Assembly (NCBI RefSeq): GCF_963855985.1
Contig: NC_087099.1
Location: 13,918,001 to 13,982,000, forward strand
Length of the DNA stretch: 64,000 nucleotides
DNA from: Ostrinia nubilalis
Taxonomy: Eukaryota > Arthropoda > Insecta > Lepidoptera > Crambidae
Reading direction: 5' to 3'
A model generated the notes under the pieces. It searched no databases and was not told where the DNA came from. It saw only the letters and a list, made by a program, of their open reading frames with translations. The position numbers and the translations under genes are program-made. Positions 1 to 11,125 of this stretch are shown in pieces (the stretch's first letter is position 1; each line of letters starts with the position of its first letter).

Positions 1-694
1 CTAGGTTGGTGAAAGAATTAATTCAGTCTCGATAGAGCAGTTGTTTTCTTTATTTTATACTTTTTAAAAGTAAAAAATATAGAACTTTGTGCAGACAAAA
101 ATTATCAACAATCAGTAAGTTTAAGAAAATAAATAATATGAATTTATCTGTTTTATATTAATAGGAGTGTACGTATAATAAAGAAGTCATCATAACATTA
201 AGTAATATGGTTTAGTGTACCAGTTAAGCCTTTCCTAACGTTCAGTGAATCATTTTTATCGTCTTACTTTGCTTTGATTGTTTTTAAGGGGAAGTCGACT
301 GAGTAGCTATTCAGAGTTTAACATAAAATAATAAATATTACCTAGTTTTACTTGTCTACTGGCCAAATTTTTAAAATGTGTTTGTTTTTTTGGACTTCTG
401 AAAAAGAAATTCTTGATGCCCATTTAGAATGTAGCAAAGGTCGCAGTCTCTCAAAAATCTTAGGCCATCTCAAAAATATGAAACATTCACTTGTATAATA
501 TTACGTGTTTTCTTCTCAGTGACATGTCCTTAACCAGACAGCATAGGTAGGAATCTTAATAAAGCCTTGCGTACACCCCGAAACAAGAACTCTTATTACA
601 CTGCCAGCTGGACGGAATAGTACGGAACTTATGATCTTGCGCTGTTCCACATACTGGGCTTTAGTAATCTAGGTTTGTCTTCAGTAATATTACA
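1..694. other. AT-rich sequence, nothing recognised
   Basis: No open frame above background, no tandem array and no repeat family that I can name is visible. Treated as host intergenic or intronic DNA. Confidence 0.5.
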
Positions 695-696
695 TA

Positions 697-936
697 CTAC
701 CCGTTCGCACTAAGTTTGCCGGTCCATGGAATGCGCGTCCCCTCCCCCAACCGCGATTAAACGCAATTAGTTAGTGATTAAACGCAATTAATGTGTTTTA
801 TTTTACGCAAATACACACAAATTTTATCAATAATAATGAATTAAAAATATTTTAGATATCCTAGTTTGTTCTAGTTATAGACGCTTCCCTTCGAGTGACG
901 TCATATCGCCAGCGGCAAACTTAAGCGAACGGATAG
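697..936. mobile_element. Short TIR element (MITE) with TA flanks
   Basis: The left end reads ctacccgttcgcactaagtt and the reverse complement of the right end reads ctatccgttcgcttaagttt, so about 28 bp form a terminal inverted repeat (TIR), continuing into a shared gccg. TA dinucleotides flank both ends (695-696 and 937-938), as expected of Tc1/mariner-type insertion. The 240-bp body has no coding capacity. The superfamily is inferred from the TA flank only. Confidence 0.65.
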
Positions 937-1369
937 TACATCGCCGTCATTGATAGAATAATGTTACCAGCCTTGAAATAGTTTACGTATTATTACAACA
1001 TTATTATGATAAATTTTTGGGGTTGGTTAGGTTGTAGTGGTTCGATGGGCCTTAATGTTTGTTGTGTTATGTATGCTTTGAGGCCTCGTGATTAAATTTT
1101 AATACTCGATTTACGGGTAAAAAGTTAATACAATAATTTACAATCCTATGTAGGTAGTTACAAAATCAAGTCGTGGAAGAATGAATTCGAGATTTGAGCG
1201 AGAAAAAAAAAACAAAAGAGTCTCGTCGATTTTGGTCGTCGAGAAATAATTAAGTTTTTTTTCTTAGTGGCCAGTGTCGCGCAGAGAAACATCGGTAGAG
1301 CTGTACAATACTGTAGTCCCATGATTCTGAAACATCAAGTGGCAAAATTTTAAAACTAACAACCCAGTA

Positions 1370-1485
1370 AGCGTCCTCTGACCGTACATACACTGATTTT
1401 TAAACTACGCAACGGATTTTAATCAGTTTTCATCAATAGACTCAAAATACTTTGCACCTGTGCGAAGCCGGGGCGGGTTGCTAAT
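1370..1485 (+). repeat. LEP1-like (Helitron-like) fragment
   Basis: The run ending gtgcgaagccggggcgggtt, preceded by a segment of the type 'actacgcaacggattttaatcag', matches the 3' half of other LEP1-like copies in this window (for example 28482-28650 on the minus strand). The 5' end is not preserved. Family naming is from memory of lepidopteran Helitron-like elements. Confidence 0.5.
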
Positions 1486-1515
1486 ATAAAAAATATAAGA
1501 TGTCCCCAAGATCAC

Positions 1516-2096
1516 GTGATGTCTAACCCACATTACAACTACTTTTCTACACGTAACCTTGCTTTTTTTGCCTTACAGAACACAGTCAGGATGGACCAAC
1601 ATTTTTTACAAATAGCAGTTACACAAAAAGCACGCTGTTGTCCCGTGAAATGCTCCATGGTGACTAAAATTCATGAAAATATGCATAGTTTCACATCACT
1701 CACGCGTCCCTACCTCGAACCGTTTTCAAAAAATCAAGCGTTGCTCTTTGGAAATATTTTTGGCCCACCCTGTATAAGGCGACACGAGAAAGTTTTTACA
1801 GCAGTTGTCAGAAGTAATACGGAACCTTGCAACTTGTTGGTGGCATTGCAGCATACGAGGGTTGATGTTAAACACTTGTTAAAATTGTTTTGGGGTAACG
1901 AGAACTTTAATAAAGAAACAAAAGTATTCGAAACATTTTGGATTACAAAACTTATAGACTCAAGACTCAAGTTGTGACTCAAGTCTGTGATTTCTTGAAT
2001 CTATTTCTTTGTAATTCGAATCGCGTGTTCATCGCCATTTCAAAACTATTTTTTACAAATAAAGTGATTTGATTTGATTTGGTTTGATTTGATTTG
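1516..2096 (+). repeat. Probable non-LTR 3' tail with unidentified 153-codon frame
   Basis: Positions 2043-2096 read acaaataaa followed by repeats of gattt, a tail typical of lepidopteran non-LTR retrotransposons. Just upstream an open frame of 153 codons (1516-1977) ends shortly before the tail, so it could be the C-terminal remnant of the element, but I recognise no motif in it. Around 1765 the text tggcccaccctgtata resembles the end of a mariner-like transposon, so the stretch may be composite. Confidence 0.35.
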
Positions 2097-2759
2097 AAAA
2101 TAAAATGTTATTCTTAATTACTTAGAGTAAAAAGATTATAATCTAATATAATTAGTGTAAAAACATCATGATGTAATAGAACTCCCAGAACTTGCCTGGT
2201 TTTTTCTTTGGATTCTATACCACATTATCATGCAATTTAAGCAGAGACTCTTTATGGATAAAACTGCCAAAAGACGGTTCGAAGCTACGAATTAGTGTAA
2301 AATAGTTATGCTTAGTCAAAAAATTCAAAAGAATTAATATTCCATACAATATTTTTAATCAACTGTACGGTTTAATTACAAAGGAAAATCTACTGCACAA
2401 CAATGCGAATGATCTCAATACAGCCGGCGAAATGAACATGCGTGTCATGTCGAGGCAATATTTATCCCGCACAAAGAAACTATACATGTGACCATCACTA
2501 GATGTGACTACTTTTATAACTAGGGCTAAGTATTGAATATTACAGTAAACTATCTTGTTTTTTAACTAGTTAAACAGGTAGATATTCTTGAGCATTTTCA
2601 TCATCTTCATACGCTCCTAACCAAGCAAAGCCTGTAAGGGAGGGTTTCATTACGAAAACAGTTGTACATTATTTTATCGCCCCCATTGCTTACTTGCCCA
2701 GTGGTAATAATGTTAGATTATTATGATTTTAGTCCTTACTGTCACGATAGAAAAAGACA
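2097..2759. other. AT-rich sequence, nothing recognised
   Basis: No coding, RNA or repeat signal that I can support between the LINE-type tail and the GC-rich TIR element that follows. Confidence 0.45.
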
Positions 2760-3095
2760 AAGAGCCAAAGCACACACGGCGCCGCCGCACTGAAATGATT
2801 TCGCCGTATCGCACGCCGCGGCACCACACCGCCCGCCACAGATATTTCTATGTAAGACGGACGCAGCGACACCGCTCAGTAGCCTTTATCACGTAACAAA
2901 ACTTCAACGACAATAAAACACTGAGTTGCGATCCTATCGAGTAATCGTTCTATCAAGATGACTCTTGTGAATACGGATTTAGAACTGTTTTTCAATGGGA
3001 CGACTTCTGAACGTCAGCGAGATCTTGACTGTCAAAATACGTGAATTAGGCCACATTTTGCACCGCCGCCGCAACGCACCGTATTCTTTAGCTCA
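2760..3095. mobile_element. GC-rich TIR element, long copy
   Basis: It starts agagccaaagcacac and its right end (gtattctttagctca) is the reverse complement of a diverged version, so the ends are inverted repeats of roughly 30 bp. The left 130 bp (atttcgccgtatcgcacgcc and the following cgcagcgacaccgctc) is shared with the shorter copy at 3437-3610. Relative to that copy it carries about 170 bp of extra internal sequence near 2885-3050. Non-coding, so non-autonomous. Confidence 0.6.
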
Positions 3096-3174
3096 AACCC
3101 AGATACTAAAAAGCGAAGCTAGAGTTATAAATAATTAATAATCAAATAAATTTAAGCCATATCCAGTACTTCTT

Positions 3175-3431
3175 TTACAAATTGTCAACATGAATAGCGT
3201 TCCGCGCCGCAATAATACCATTAATTGTAGCTCGAACATTTCGCTCCTTTGAAAACTTGCTAATTGGATTTTCTTTGGCTCCATTAATTTCAAAAGCATT
3301 GTAAAGGCTTGCACCGATCTGATAATGGCTTTGATTCGGGTTTTTAATGACGATGATAATCAAGCCATTGTTACTGAAAGGTGTAATTTTAATTAGCAAT
3401 TTAAGTTGCCACGCATTTACCCAAATATAGA
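3175..3431 (-). CDS. Unidentified open frame between two MITEs
   Basis: On the minus strand the frame is open for about 85 codons, from near 3431 to a TAA at 3172-3174. It has no in-frame ATG at its upstream end (the nearest start-like codon is TTG at 3399), so if real it would be an exon or a decayed fragment rather than a whole gene. The composition is protein-like (mixed polar residues, few low-complexity runs), but I recognise no domain, and chance is a realistic explanation. Confidence 0.2.
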
Positions 3432-3436
3432 CGGTC

Positions 3437-3610
3437 TTAGAGCTAAATCACACGATACGTTGCGGCGTCGTAACGCAAAGATTTCGCCGTATCGCACGGC
3501 GTGGTGCCGCACTGCTCGTGTGCCCGCTATAGATTTTCTATGTTAGACGACGCAGCGACACCGCTCCGGCGTTTTACCGCCGCCGCAACGCATCGTGTGC
3601 TTTGGCTCTT
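3437..3610. mobile_element. GC-rich TIR element (MITE), short copy
   Basis: The left end agagctaaatcacacgatac and the reverse complement of the right end agagccaaagcacacgatgc form a TIR of about 32 bp continuing through gttgcggcg. The 174-bp body shares atttcgccgtatcgcac and agcgacaccgctc with the longer copy 350 bp upstream. No target duplication could be fixed with confidence. Confidence 0.7.
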
Positions 3611-3795
3611 ACTGGCATTGGCTAAAACTTTGAGCCACTACCTACGTCAACGAAACGTCGATACAATAACAAATGATATTTCCCAAGAGATGTCAGAACA
3701 AAAAACTTATATTCAGATGAAACCTTATTGTATTTCTTGTAGTCACCAGTTTTTGTGTAGTAAAATACTACAGGTAAAGAGTACCTAAATTCAAA

Positions 3796-4399
3796 TTATA
3801 AATTCAAATTCAAATTTATTTATTTGCCAGAAACAGGTAACATAATGATGGTCAAATATACATAAAATAAAGTCCATGTTTCGCTAAATACATCTTAGCA
3901 TGCAATAAAGAAAACAAGATTACAATCAATTACAGTCATGATTTTCATATTCAGTTACAGAGTAAAAGGTTTTTTGTAACAACCAGGTATGTAACTCCTT
4001 CTTAAAGTCTTTTAGTGGAAGGAGTTTAATGTTCGATGGCAACCTATTATATATTTTGATGCCCATAGAGTAACAATTTTTTTGGAACAATGTTGTTCTC
4101 GGCGCAAAAGCATGCACCAGCCTATCAGGATCTCTAGTGTTCCTGGGGTATATCTCTGCAGCCCTTTTAAAATAATGCATATGTTGTTTCCTCAGATCAT
4201 AGAAGGGAATAGATGTGAAACGGGGGCGTGGCGCGTGTCTCCGCGATATGCCCAGAAACGAACATCGCCCGCGACGCCAGGTTAGTCGCGATTCAGTCGT
4301 ACTGAGGAAATGTTCTCCGATATTGTTGGATAATGCGTCGTAACGTGCAATAACATAAGTGAAACAAAGAACTACAGGAACAATGAAGTCATTTACCAC
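3796..4399 (-). pseudogene. LINE (CR1/Jockey-like) ORF2 C-terminus, 5'-truncated
   Basis: A minus-strand frame of 157 codons ends in the pattern typical of the C-terminus of lepidopteran CR1/Jockey-type reverse transcriptases: an NTRDPDR-type block, a PRTTLFQKNCYSMGIKIYNRLP block, and a final FKKELHTWLL helix. No reverse transcriptase core is present, so it is a dead 5'-truncated copy. The 3' end on this strand runs into aataaattt-type repeats (3796-3826), a common LINE tail. The upstream quarter of the frame (about 4240-4399) does not look like LINE protein. Near 4200-4240 the text ctcagatcatagaagggaat resembles sequence at 5575-5606, suggesting another repeat is fused here. Confidence 0.75.
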
Positions 4400-5601
4400 A
4401 TGTAAGTATTACAAATCCATTGGTATTTTGCTTATAAATAAAAAAAACTAAACATTTTTACGAACGAATTCAGTGCCGTGACATTTACTGCGATATCGAA
4501 ATTAGTGGTGATAAAAATTCAAACACGTTGTACATTGACGATTTAGTTAGCAACCACTTTATGTCATGCGTAACTACTGCGCAATGTATTTTATTTCTTC
4601 CGATATCCACTGACGCGTGAAAATACACAGTACGGCCGCATGTGCCGGTCGTAACATAGTGCAGGGCTCGTGTTCTAATACGGTTTCCTATTATCGATAA
4701 ATAGAAGTAAATTATTATTTTCTATTTTCTAATTTTGAATGAAAAAATCATGAGTTGCTTGCGATTTTTAAGTTTTTACAAAAACAATAACAATAGTAGA
4801 AGGGATTAGTAACTGTCAACTATGTAATTACTATAAGAGCTAGTTGAAAGCCTAATATAGGCATTATTTTTGATAAACATAGGCGGTACGAATTTCGCCA
4901 TAATTAAAAAGTTAATGCGCGATAGTAGTTAATAATAATTACAGTGATCCTGTTATTATTATTAAAGTAAATTGTCCAGCAGTGGACGTCATTTGGCTGA
5001 AAACGAAATAATAATATATTACCAATATTGTAAATACTGGTAAAAATCGCAAGTACCTACTTAACCCATGACTTTTCATACAAACTTTGTCAGTCTATAA
5101 CTTCTATACTCCATCGATAACGACATTGAGCTTTGGTTGGGGTAAATTAATATAAGGTAACTTCATTTAGTCCCAATAATTGATTCTGAGTTTTTCGTCC
5201 ATACAAAATGGAACTGACTCCTTTATGCAAAAATCGTTAAAGAACATAATAATAACGTATAATAATAAAAAAGTTTTCATACAAGCATTTTTTAAACCAA
5301 TTTCGAGCCTTGCCCCCAGGATTTAAAGTATCGATATCTTATCGACTCCATTTTATCTTTCTTCTCTCTAATTGCTTTTTTCAAAGTGTGCGTCACGTCA
5401 CGCGGCCATTGATTGGCCATAAGGCACGCCTTCTGGCCAATCACAGCACTTTTAAGCCGGTTGCACATGTTGTCGTAGACTCTCAGTCGCTTTGTTTTTA
5501 CACAGTTGAATGTGTGTGTGGGAGCTGTGGTGGGGGAAATGTGGGGACACTGGTTCTCGTTGTAGTTACGCGCGACTTCATATCTATTCTCTTTCTATGA
5601 T
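4400..5601. other. AT-rich sequence with a possible repeat end at 5390-5606
   Basis: Most of the stretch shows nothing. The last 200 bp are more GC-rich and end in tatctattctctttctatga, immediately abutting the minus-strand LINE and creating its premature stop. A similar block occurs in the opposite orientation near 4205-4240, so this is likely the edge of an unnamed interspersed repeat. The 96-codon plus-strand frame here (5310-5600) has no recognisable content. Confidence 0.4.
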
Positions 5602-8070
5602 CTAAGGTTGTTTCACAAAACAAGACATTTCATAAATGTATAAAGATGGCAAAGGCAGAACATTCAATTTTTTAAACAAGGTTCTACAGCTTTGCAATGG
5701 ATGTGCCAAACAGATCGACCTGATGCATTTCTTTTGTGTAACAAAAACCTTATTCAATTCGACACCATGACCCCATATAATAATGCCGTATCTAAGAACA
5801 GAGCCAACATACCCATGGTAGGCTAGTAAGGCAGTGTGCTGCGACGTTGTTCTTCTAAGCCGACTAAGGGCATATACAAATTTGTTTATTTTTTTACATA
5901 ATTCCTCGATATGAATTTTCCAGTTTAGGTTGCTATCTATTGTTATACCTAAGAATTTTATATTTTTTACCTCGTCAATAATATTATTACAAAAATTTAT
6001 ATTCAAGTCATTTAATTTATTAAAATTCATTATTTTTGTTTTGGTCAAGTTAACATTCAAATTATTGGCATTAAGCCATGTCACTATTACATCAATTGTG
6101 TCATGTATGTCACGTAAATGATTTATTAATGAATATTTTTCAGTCTTTACTGTTATAGATATGTCATCTGCATACAAAATTGTCTGATGTGGTGTTACTT
6201 CTGTAATGTCATTTATGTATATCAGAAACAATAGAGGACCCAAAACGCTACCTTGAGGTACTCCGTACTTATTTATTTTATAATCAGATTTGAAATTAGT
6301 GACTACCTGTTTACTATTTAACTTGGTGACCTCTACACACTGTTCTCTGTCAGACAAGTACGATTTAATCCAATCTAAAGCCCTACCTCTAATGCCACTG
6401 TGTTCCATTTTATACAGTGTGTCCGGGCTTGTAGTGATCAAACTTTAAGGGCAAAATCTAGGGACAATTTTATCGATAAAAATACTTCAAATTTGGGGCC
6501 TGACCCATTTCTCGAAAATTACATCGATTTAAGTTTTTAATTTTTAGTTTACACCTCTTCTTTAAAAAACAAGTGAACGCGTGGGAGCTTAACATTAATA
6601 TGCAAATATTTTATATCATGCGATAGCCAATAAAATTATCTACTAGTAGAAGTAGAAAACAGACACAAGTTTCATACATTTTAAGGGAGAAAGAATGGAT
6701 TTAATTAGAAATAAACATGATTTTTTTCACATCTTTTTCGATTATTTCCCAACACAAGAAAAACCAGGTCGTTAAGGTATGTTTTATTTGCATTCTATTA
6801 TTAGTATTTGAGCCATTCTACAAAACGAATGTAAATTTATTAGTCTACGTCTATTAGTTTCGACGTAATTGTTGAACAAAGATACCCCTTCCCAGCGGTT
6901 TCCTTAGCGCACGCGACGTGCGAAATGGCACTGCCTGAAATAATCACACAACCGATTCCGATTACTATGGAAATCGCTGGGAATGAGTATCTCTGTTCAA
7001 CAATTACGTCGAAACTAATAGACGTAGACTAATAAATTTACATTCGTTTTGTAGAATGGCTCAAATACTAATAATACAATGCAAATAAAACATACCTCAA
7101 CGACCTGGTTTTTCTTGTGTTGGGAAATAACTGAAAAAGATGTGAAAAAAATCATGTTTATTTCTAATTTAATCCATTCTTACTCCCTTAAAATGTATGA
7201 AACTTGTGTCTGTTATCTACTTCTACTAGTAGATAATTTTATTGGCTATCGCATGATATAAAATTTTTGCTTATTAATGTTAAACTACCCATGCTATCAC
7301 TTGTTTTTGAAGGAAGAGGTGAAAACTTAAAATTAAAAACTTAAATCCTTGTAAATATGCGAGAAATGGGTCAAGCCCCAAATTTAAAGTTTTTTCACCG
7401 ATAAAATTGTCCATAGATTACGCCCATAAAGTTTGATCACTTCATGCCCGGACACACTGTATAGTAAAATATTATGAGACACAAAATCAAACGCTTTAGT
7501 CATGTCAAAATATAAGACTGATGTTAAATGTTTTTTGTCTATGCTTAGTAAGATATTGTGTACAAGAGTAAAACCGGCTAGAGTGGTAGACTTATATTTT
7601 TGAAAACCAAATTGTTGTTCTTTAATTATACAATTCTTAACGAAGAAATCGTTTAGTCGCTTATGCATTGCTTTTTCATAAACCTTTGAAAAAACTGAAA
7701 TGATGGCAATTGGTCTGTAATTTCCTATAATACTCTTGTCACCCTTTTTATACAGAGGCTTCACTATAGACCTTTTGAGCTGCGCTGGAAACACTCCTGA
7801 TTCGAGAGAGAGGTTTATGAGATATGTTAGTATATCGCTTAACTCGTCCCTACACGCTTTCACAACTTTTGTCGATATCTCATCGTCACCTTCAGCGTTG
7901 GTGTTATTAAGCGATAAGATGATGTTTTTTACCTCTGTGACGGAAACTGGCTTTAAAAAAATTGTATTATTACAACTATTGGTGAGTGTAGATTTGGGTT
8001 CGGTCATCGCAGCTTTATCTGTCAGATCTAAGAGATATTCATTAAAGGCTTTAGCTATTACGGTTGGGTC
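5602..8070 (-). pseudogene. LINE reverse transcriptase (CR1/Jockey-like), interrupted
   Basis: Two minus-strand pieces belong to one reverse transcriptase. The upstream piece (8070 down to 7460) carries the fingers region (KPLYKKGDK, NYRPIAII, QQFGF) and ends at SHNILL. The downstream piece (6414 down to 5602) carries the palm with YADDISI and the thumb. A 1,045-bp foldback element sits between them with a TA duplication; the frame is continuous across one TA copy, showing that the LINE was open here when the element landed. The 5' end is lost near 8070, where a LEP1-like element begins. The 3' end is cut by foreign sequence at 5602-5606, so the C-terminal domain and the tail are missing. No endonuclease domain is present. 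Confidence 0.88.
6415..7459. mobile_element. 1,045-bp foldback element (mariner-like TA insertion)
   Basis: Almost the whole element is an inverted repeat: arms about 6415-6905 and 6968-7459 around a short loop near 6906-6967. The outer ends are cagtgtgtccgggc on both strands. TA duplications lie at 6413-6414 and 7460-7461, pointing to Tc1/mariner-type mobilisation. Arm similarity is high but not perfect (for example agtttcgacgtaattgttga is shared by both arms). It contains no gene; the 60-codon frame at 7079-7261 is a by-product of arm sequence. Transcription through it would give a hairpin RNA of roughly 490 bp per arm. Confidence 0.9.
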
Positions 8071-8081
8071 CTACTTATTTA

Positions 8082-8223
8082 TCTAGGCTAATATTATAAA
8101 GAGGAAAACTTTCATTATTTGTTTGTATTGAATAGGCTTCGAAACTGCTGGACCGATTTGAAAAATTCTTTCACCGTTAGAATTCTACATTATTTCGAAT
8201 GAACATTCGCCGGGACAGCTAGT
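8082..8223 (+). repeat. LEP1-like (Helitron-like) element
   Basis: It begins ctaggctaatattataaaga and ends cgccgggacagctagt, the start and the CTAGT end seen in the other copies here. The interior has the usual 'gctggaccgatttgaaaaat' motif. It directly truncates the minus-strand LINE. No target duplication is expected for Helitrons. Confidence 0.6.
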
Positions 8224-8334
8224 CTATCTAAAAGATGCAAAGAAAAAGGCACAAGCATAACGAAAGTGTCGCCATCGTCAACGTTTAAAATAAAGTTGTT
8301 AAAAAGCAAACATAACCATCAATTGCTCTCGACC

Positions 8335-8545
8335 CCACTCGAGGCGAGATCGAGGTGTGAAGAGGTCGTTATGAGGAGAGCTCCTCAGCCGTCTTTAGGG
8401 CTTGAGGACATGTGAGATACCCGAGCTTTAGAACGTCATATGAGCTACCTTAGACACCTACCCGTCTTTAAAGCTTGAGGACATGTGAGAGCCGAGCTCT
8501 AGGGCGTGATGTGAGCTACCTTAAATACTTACTAAATATTAATAT
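8335..8545. repeat. Imperfect direct duplication, about 78-bp unit
   Basis: The block cttgaggacatgtgaga followed by a ccgagct motif and atgtgagctacctta occurs twice, at about 8400-8450 and 8478-8525. Two copies only; no coding meaning seen. Confidence 0.6.
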
Positions 8546-8550
8546 TTGGG

Positions 8551-8602
8551 GACAGTTTAGCAGTGGACTTCCTGTTGCTGATATGATGATGATGATAATG
8601 TA
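8551..8602 (+). repeat. RTE-type LINE 3' tail fragment
   Basis: The text agcagtggacttcctgttgctgata runs into a gat microsatellite, as in the 3' tails of lepidopteran RTE-like repeats also found at 15418, 35935, 41282, 58640 and 59360. Confidence 0.55.
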
Positions 8603-8649
8603 TAAGTTGGTGTGTAGTGGTGACATAGCCCGTAGAATCGCTAAAATCA

Positions 8650-8820
8650 AGTAGCAGTGGGCGGGGCGCACGTAGAGTTGGCAAGCCTCCCACTAGGTGG
8701 ACCGACGATCTGGTGAAGGTCGCGGGAGGTGCCTGGATGTGGGCAGTGTAGGACCGGTCTTTGTGAAAAACCTTGGGGGAGGCCTTTGTCCAAGTTTACG
8801 TCTTTCGGCTGAAACGAACA
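8650..8820 (+). pseudogene. RTE-clade LINE C-terminal fragment
   Basis: When translated the sequence cactaggtggaccgacgatc and what follows resembles the conserved end of RTE-type ORF2 (a PPTRWTDDLVKVAG-type motif, then a tryptophan-rich stretch). The frame is broken and the piece is 5'-truncated, ending in the usual gacgtc...cggctgaaacga tail. Homologous fragments are at 33045, 40805 and 46830. Confidence 0.7.
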
Positions 8821-9207
8821 AACTTGTTGATGCTCGTGACATGGACAAACTACTTATGCTTATACCACGACTATAATTATTACTGGCAGAAAAGTTAACA
8901 GCTCATGACAGTCCACTTGATGAAACCCTCCAAAGAGGTCGTCGGTCCATCGAGTAGGAGCTTCCTACTCTACGTCTTCTGAGATATTTTTATTCAGAAA
9001 GCTGTTAAATTTAACTTTTTCGATGGACTGCCGGCCGGTGCCCTAAATGCATTTCATTCTATGCTTATTGACGCGTCAAAACCTTATGTTAATTGTAATA
9101 AGTTATATTTTGCAATGAAAAATATTATACTATTCTGTTGTCTGTACAAAACATTAATCACTTACCTACAATGTTCATAAAGAAAAACCTAATGACTGCT
9201 TATTGAT
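8821..9207. other. No feature recognised
   Basis: AT-rich sequence up to the TAA target site of the Harbinger element. Confidence 0.4.
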
Positions 9208-9684
9208 TAACGGTCTTATTCATAATAAAATGCTAATATAGGTTTAAAACCTACATTAGCTAAAACGTTTGATAGGCTTAAAACACTCTTATAAACCTCT
9301 GATAAAAAACGTTATTCATAATCGTTTATAAACCTTTGATAGCTAAAACAGAGTTTAATATTTTCTTTCCACAGACTATACAAAAAGAATGAACGAAAAC
9401 AGCTTTTTTGGTGATTTAACTTGATGGACCATGTAAAATCATAGACAAATCGCAGAAAAAAAAAACAAAAAATTGGCAGCTGTGACGTTTTACTTACTGA
9501 CATTGACATTTGGCACGAAAATTTAATAAAGTTTTCGGTTTTTTCGATCAACTCCCAAGTTTTATCAAACTTTTATAAAACTTGGGATTGTATGTTCTGG
9601 ATTCTGTACCTCTTACCCTGTACTCTGCAATAAGCTTAAGAGCGTCGTAAGCGACGACCCGGCTAGTTACATCGGATACTAATT

Positions 9685-10514
9685 ATGTCCATGACGAAGG
9701 AGAACAGACCGCCTAAAAGGCAACGATCAGAAAACTGGTTGGAGGAAGATAAGGTAGTACTTATTTTTAGCCTGATAAAGTGCCTACTAATTTTTGTAGC
9801 ATGGTTTTATTTATGTTTGACGCCTAGTGTTTGCTTTTCAGTATTTGCTGAAAGAGTTGGTGAAAGAAAGAGTAAATGAACCGCTCCATTACCCAGTTAA
9901 AATCGCAATGGAGCCTCATAAAAATCAGTGCGAAGAAAGACAAGACCATTGCTAGGCAGGCTCAAATTAAAACTGGCGGTGGTCCACCATTATTAGTGCC
10001 TGACGATAGGGCTGATGATATAGCATCTTGGTTGCCCAATGAATTTGTAGTCGATGTTAACAGATTTGACTCGGACTCAAATAAAAGTGAATTAATTAAC
10101 ATTCAAGAGGAGGAATCAACTCAAAATACGCAAGATCAGGAATTGATAAATAATGAAGAAATCCAATATGAATTGGTGGTACTTGATGAAGAAATAGAAG
10201 ATACACATGCTTGTACTACTAGAGGCATATTGGAAGATAAAGAAAATAAAAAAGTAGAGGCAAAAGAAAATAAAGCAAAACCTAATTTTAAAGCACCAGC
10301 AATCAAAAAAAAAAGGAAACTGTTAAACAAAGAAGGCTTAATTGATTTAAGCAAAGTTAGGATTTCCGAAATTGCAGAAACAGAATCAAAATGCCGGATT
10401 GAACTGCATGAAGTTCAAATGGAAAACGAACGGAAGAAAGGGAGAAACTTGGATCTTGAGCATCAATTATTACAGGAAAAACTTAAATATTACACTCACA
10501 TTAATAAAGAATAA
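9685..10514 (+). pseudogene. Harbinger Myb/SANT-like accessory protein, probably damaged
   Basis: In this superfamily a Myb-like protein binds the transposon ends and brings in the nuclease. Exon 1 (ATG at 9685 to 9753) encodes the start of the Myb domain (ENWLEEDK). A GT donor at 9754 and a ttttcag acceptor at 9839-9841 would join it to YLLKELVKERVNE in phase. That frame then runs to a stop near 9955, while the rest of the protein (NRSITQLKSQWSLIK onward, ending at 10514) is in another frame with a TAA just before it. Judging from the family, the central helix region is missing, so I infer a deletion plus frameshift near 9870-9885. The remainder has an acidic linker, a lysine-rich patch and a C-terminal coiled coil. 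An ATG at 9876 could still give a 212-residue protein lacking helix 1. Confidence 0.75.
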
Positions 10515-10713
10515 TAAGTCTTTTGATGTTAAAGTTTTTCAAGTACTAACAGATTCTAAATAATAAGTTAGTTCCTCCCTTACTTCTGTTTGTTTTTAAT
10601 TTGTATTTTATGCAGTTCCAATCCGCATTTTGATTGTGTTTCTGCAATATATTTAGACGGCTATGAATATGTTTACTAGTCATAACTTAATAAGAGTTTG
10701 AGATTACTATTAA

Positions 10714-10830
10714 CTAGCTGTTGCCCACGACTCCGCCTGCGTAGACTACTATTTCTGTAACCTACAGGATCTGTGCATTTTTCCAGGATAAAAAGAAGCC
10801 TATATGTTATTCGAGACTATATAATCTATC
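10714..10830 (-). repeat. LEP1-like fragment inside the Harbinger
   Basis: It starts with actagctgttgcccacgact, the reverse complement of the hairpin-plus-CTAGT end of the other copies, and fades out after about 115 bp. It postdates the Harbinger copy or was carried by it. Confidence 0.55.
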
Positions 10831-10837
10831 TGTTTTA

Positions 10838-11125
10838 GCAATTTATTTGTTTATAAGAATTGAACTGTGATTTTTAGTAAGTAAGTTTAATAATTGTACT
10901 TAAATTAGTGATATAAAGTAAATACACATATGCCTAGTCACAAACATTCGCCTTTATAATAATAGTGTAAATTATGGTTATTTTGTTTTAAATGTAGAAG
11001 GTTGATAACCTCCGAATAGAAACGTTTATACTTAAGCAATTTCTTTGTTTTAAAGAATTGAACTGTGATTTTTAATAAGTAAGTTTGTTGAAACTAATTG
11101 TACTTAAATTAGTGATATAAAATAA
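10838..11125. repeat. Direct duplication within the Harbinger
   Basis: A block of about 90 bp containing gaattgaactgtgattttta and taattgtacttaaattagtg occurs at about 10837-10925 and again at about 11035-11125. The second copy has a small internal insertion. Confidence 0.65.

Noticed and set aside
5310..5600. 96-codon plus-strand frame
   Set aside because: No domain, low-complexity valine/glycine-rich end and overlap with a probable repeat edge.
7079..7261. 60-codon plus-strand frame
   Set aside because: Lies wholly within an arm of the foldback element; no independent coding evidence.
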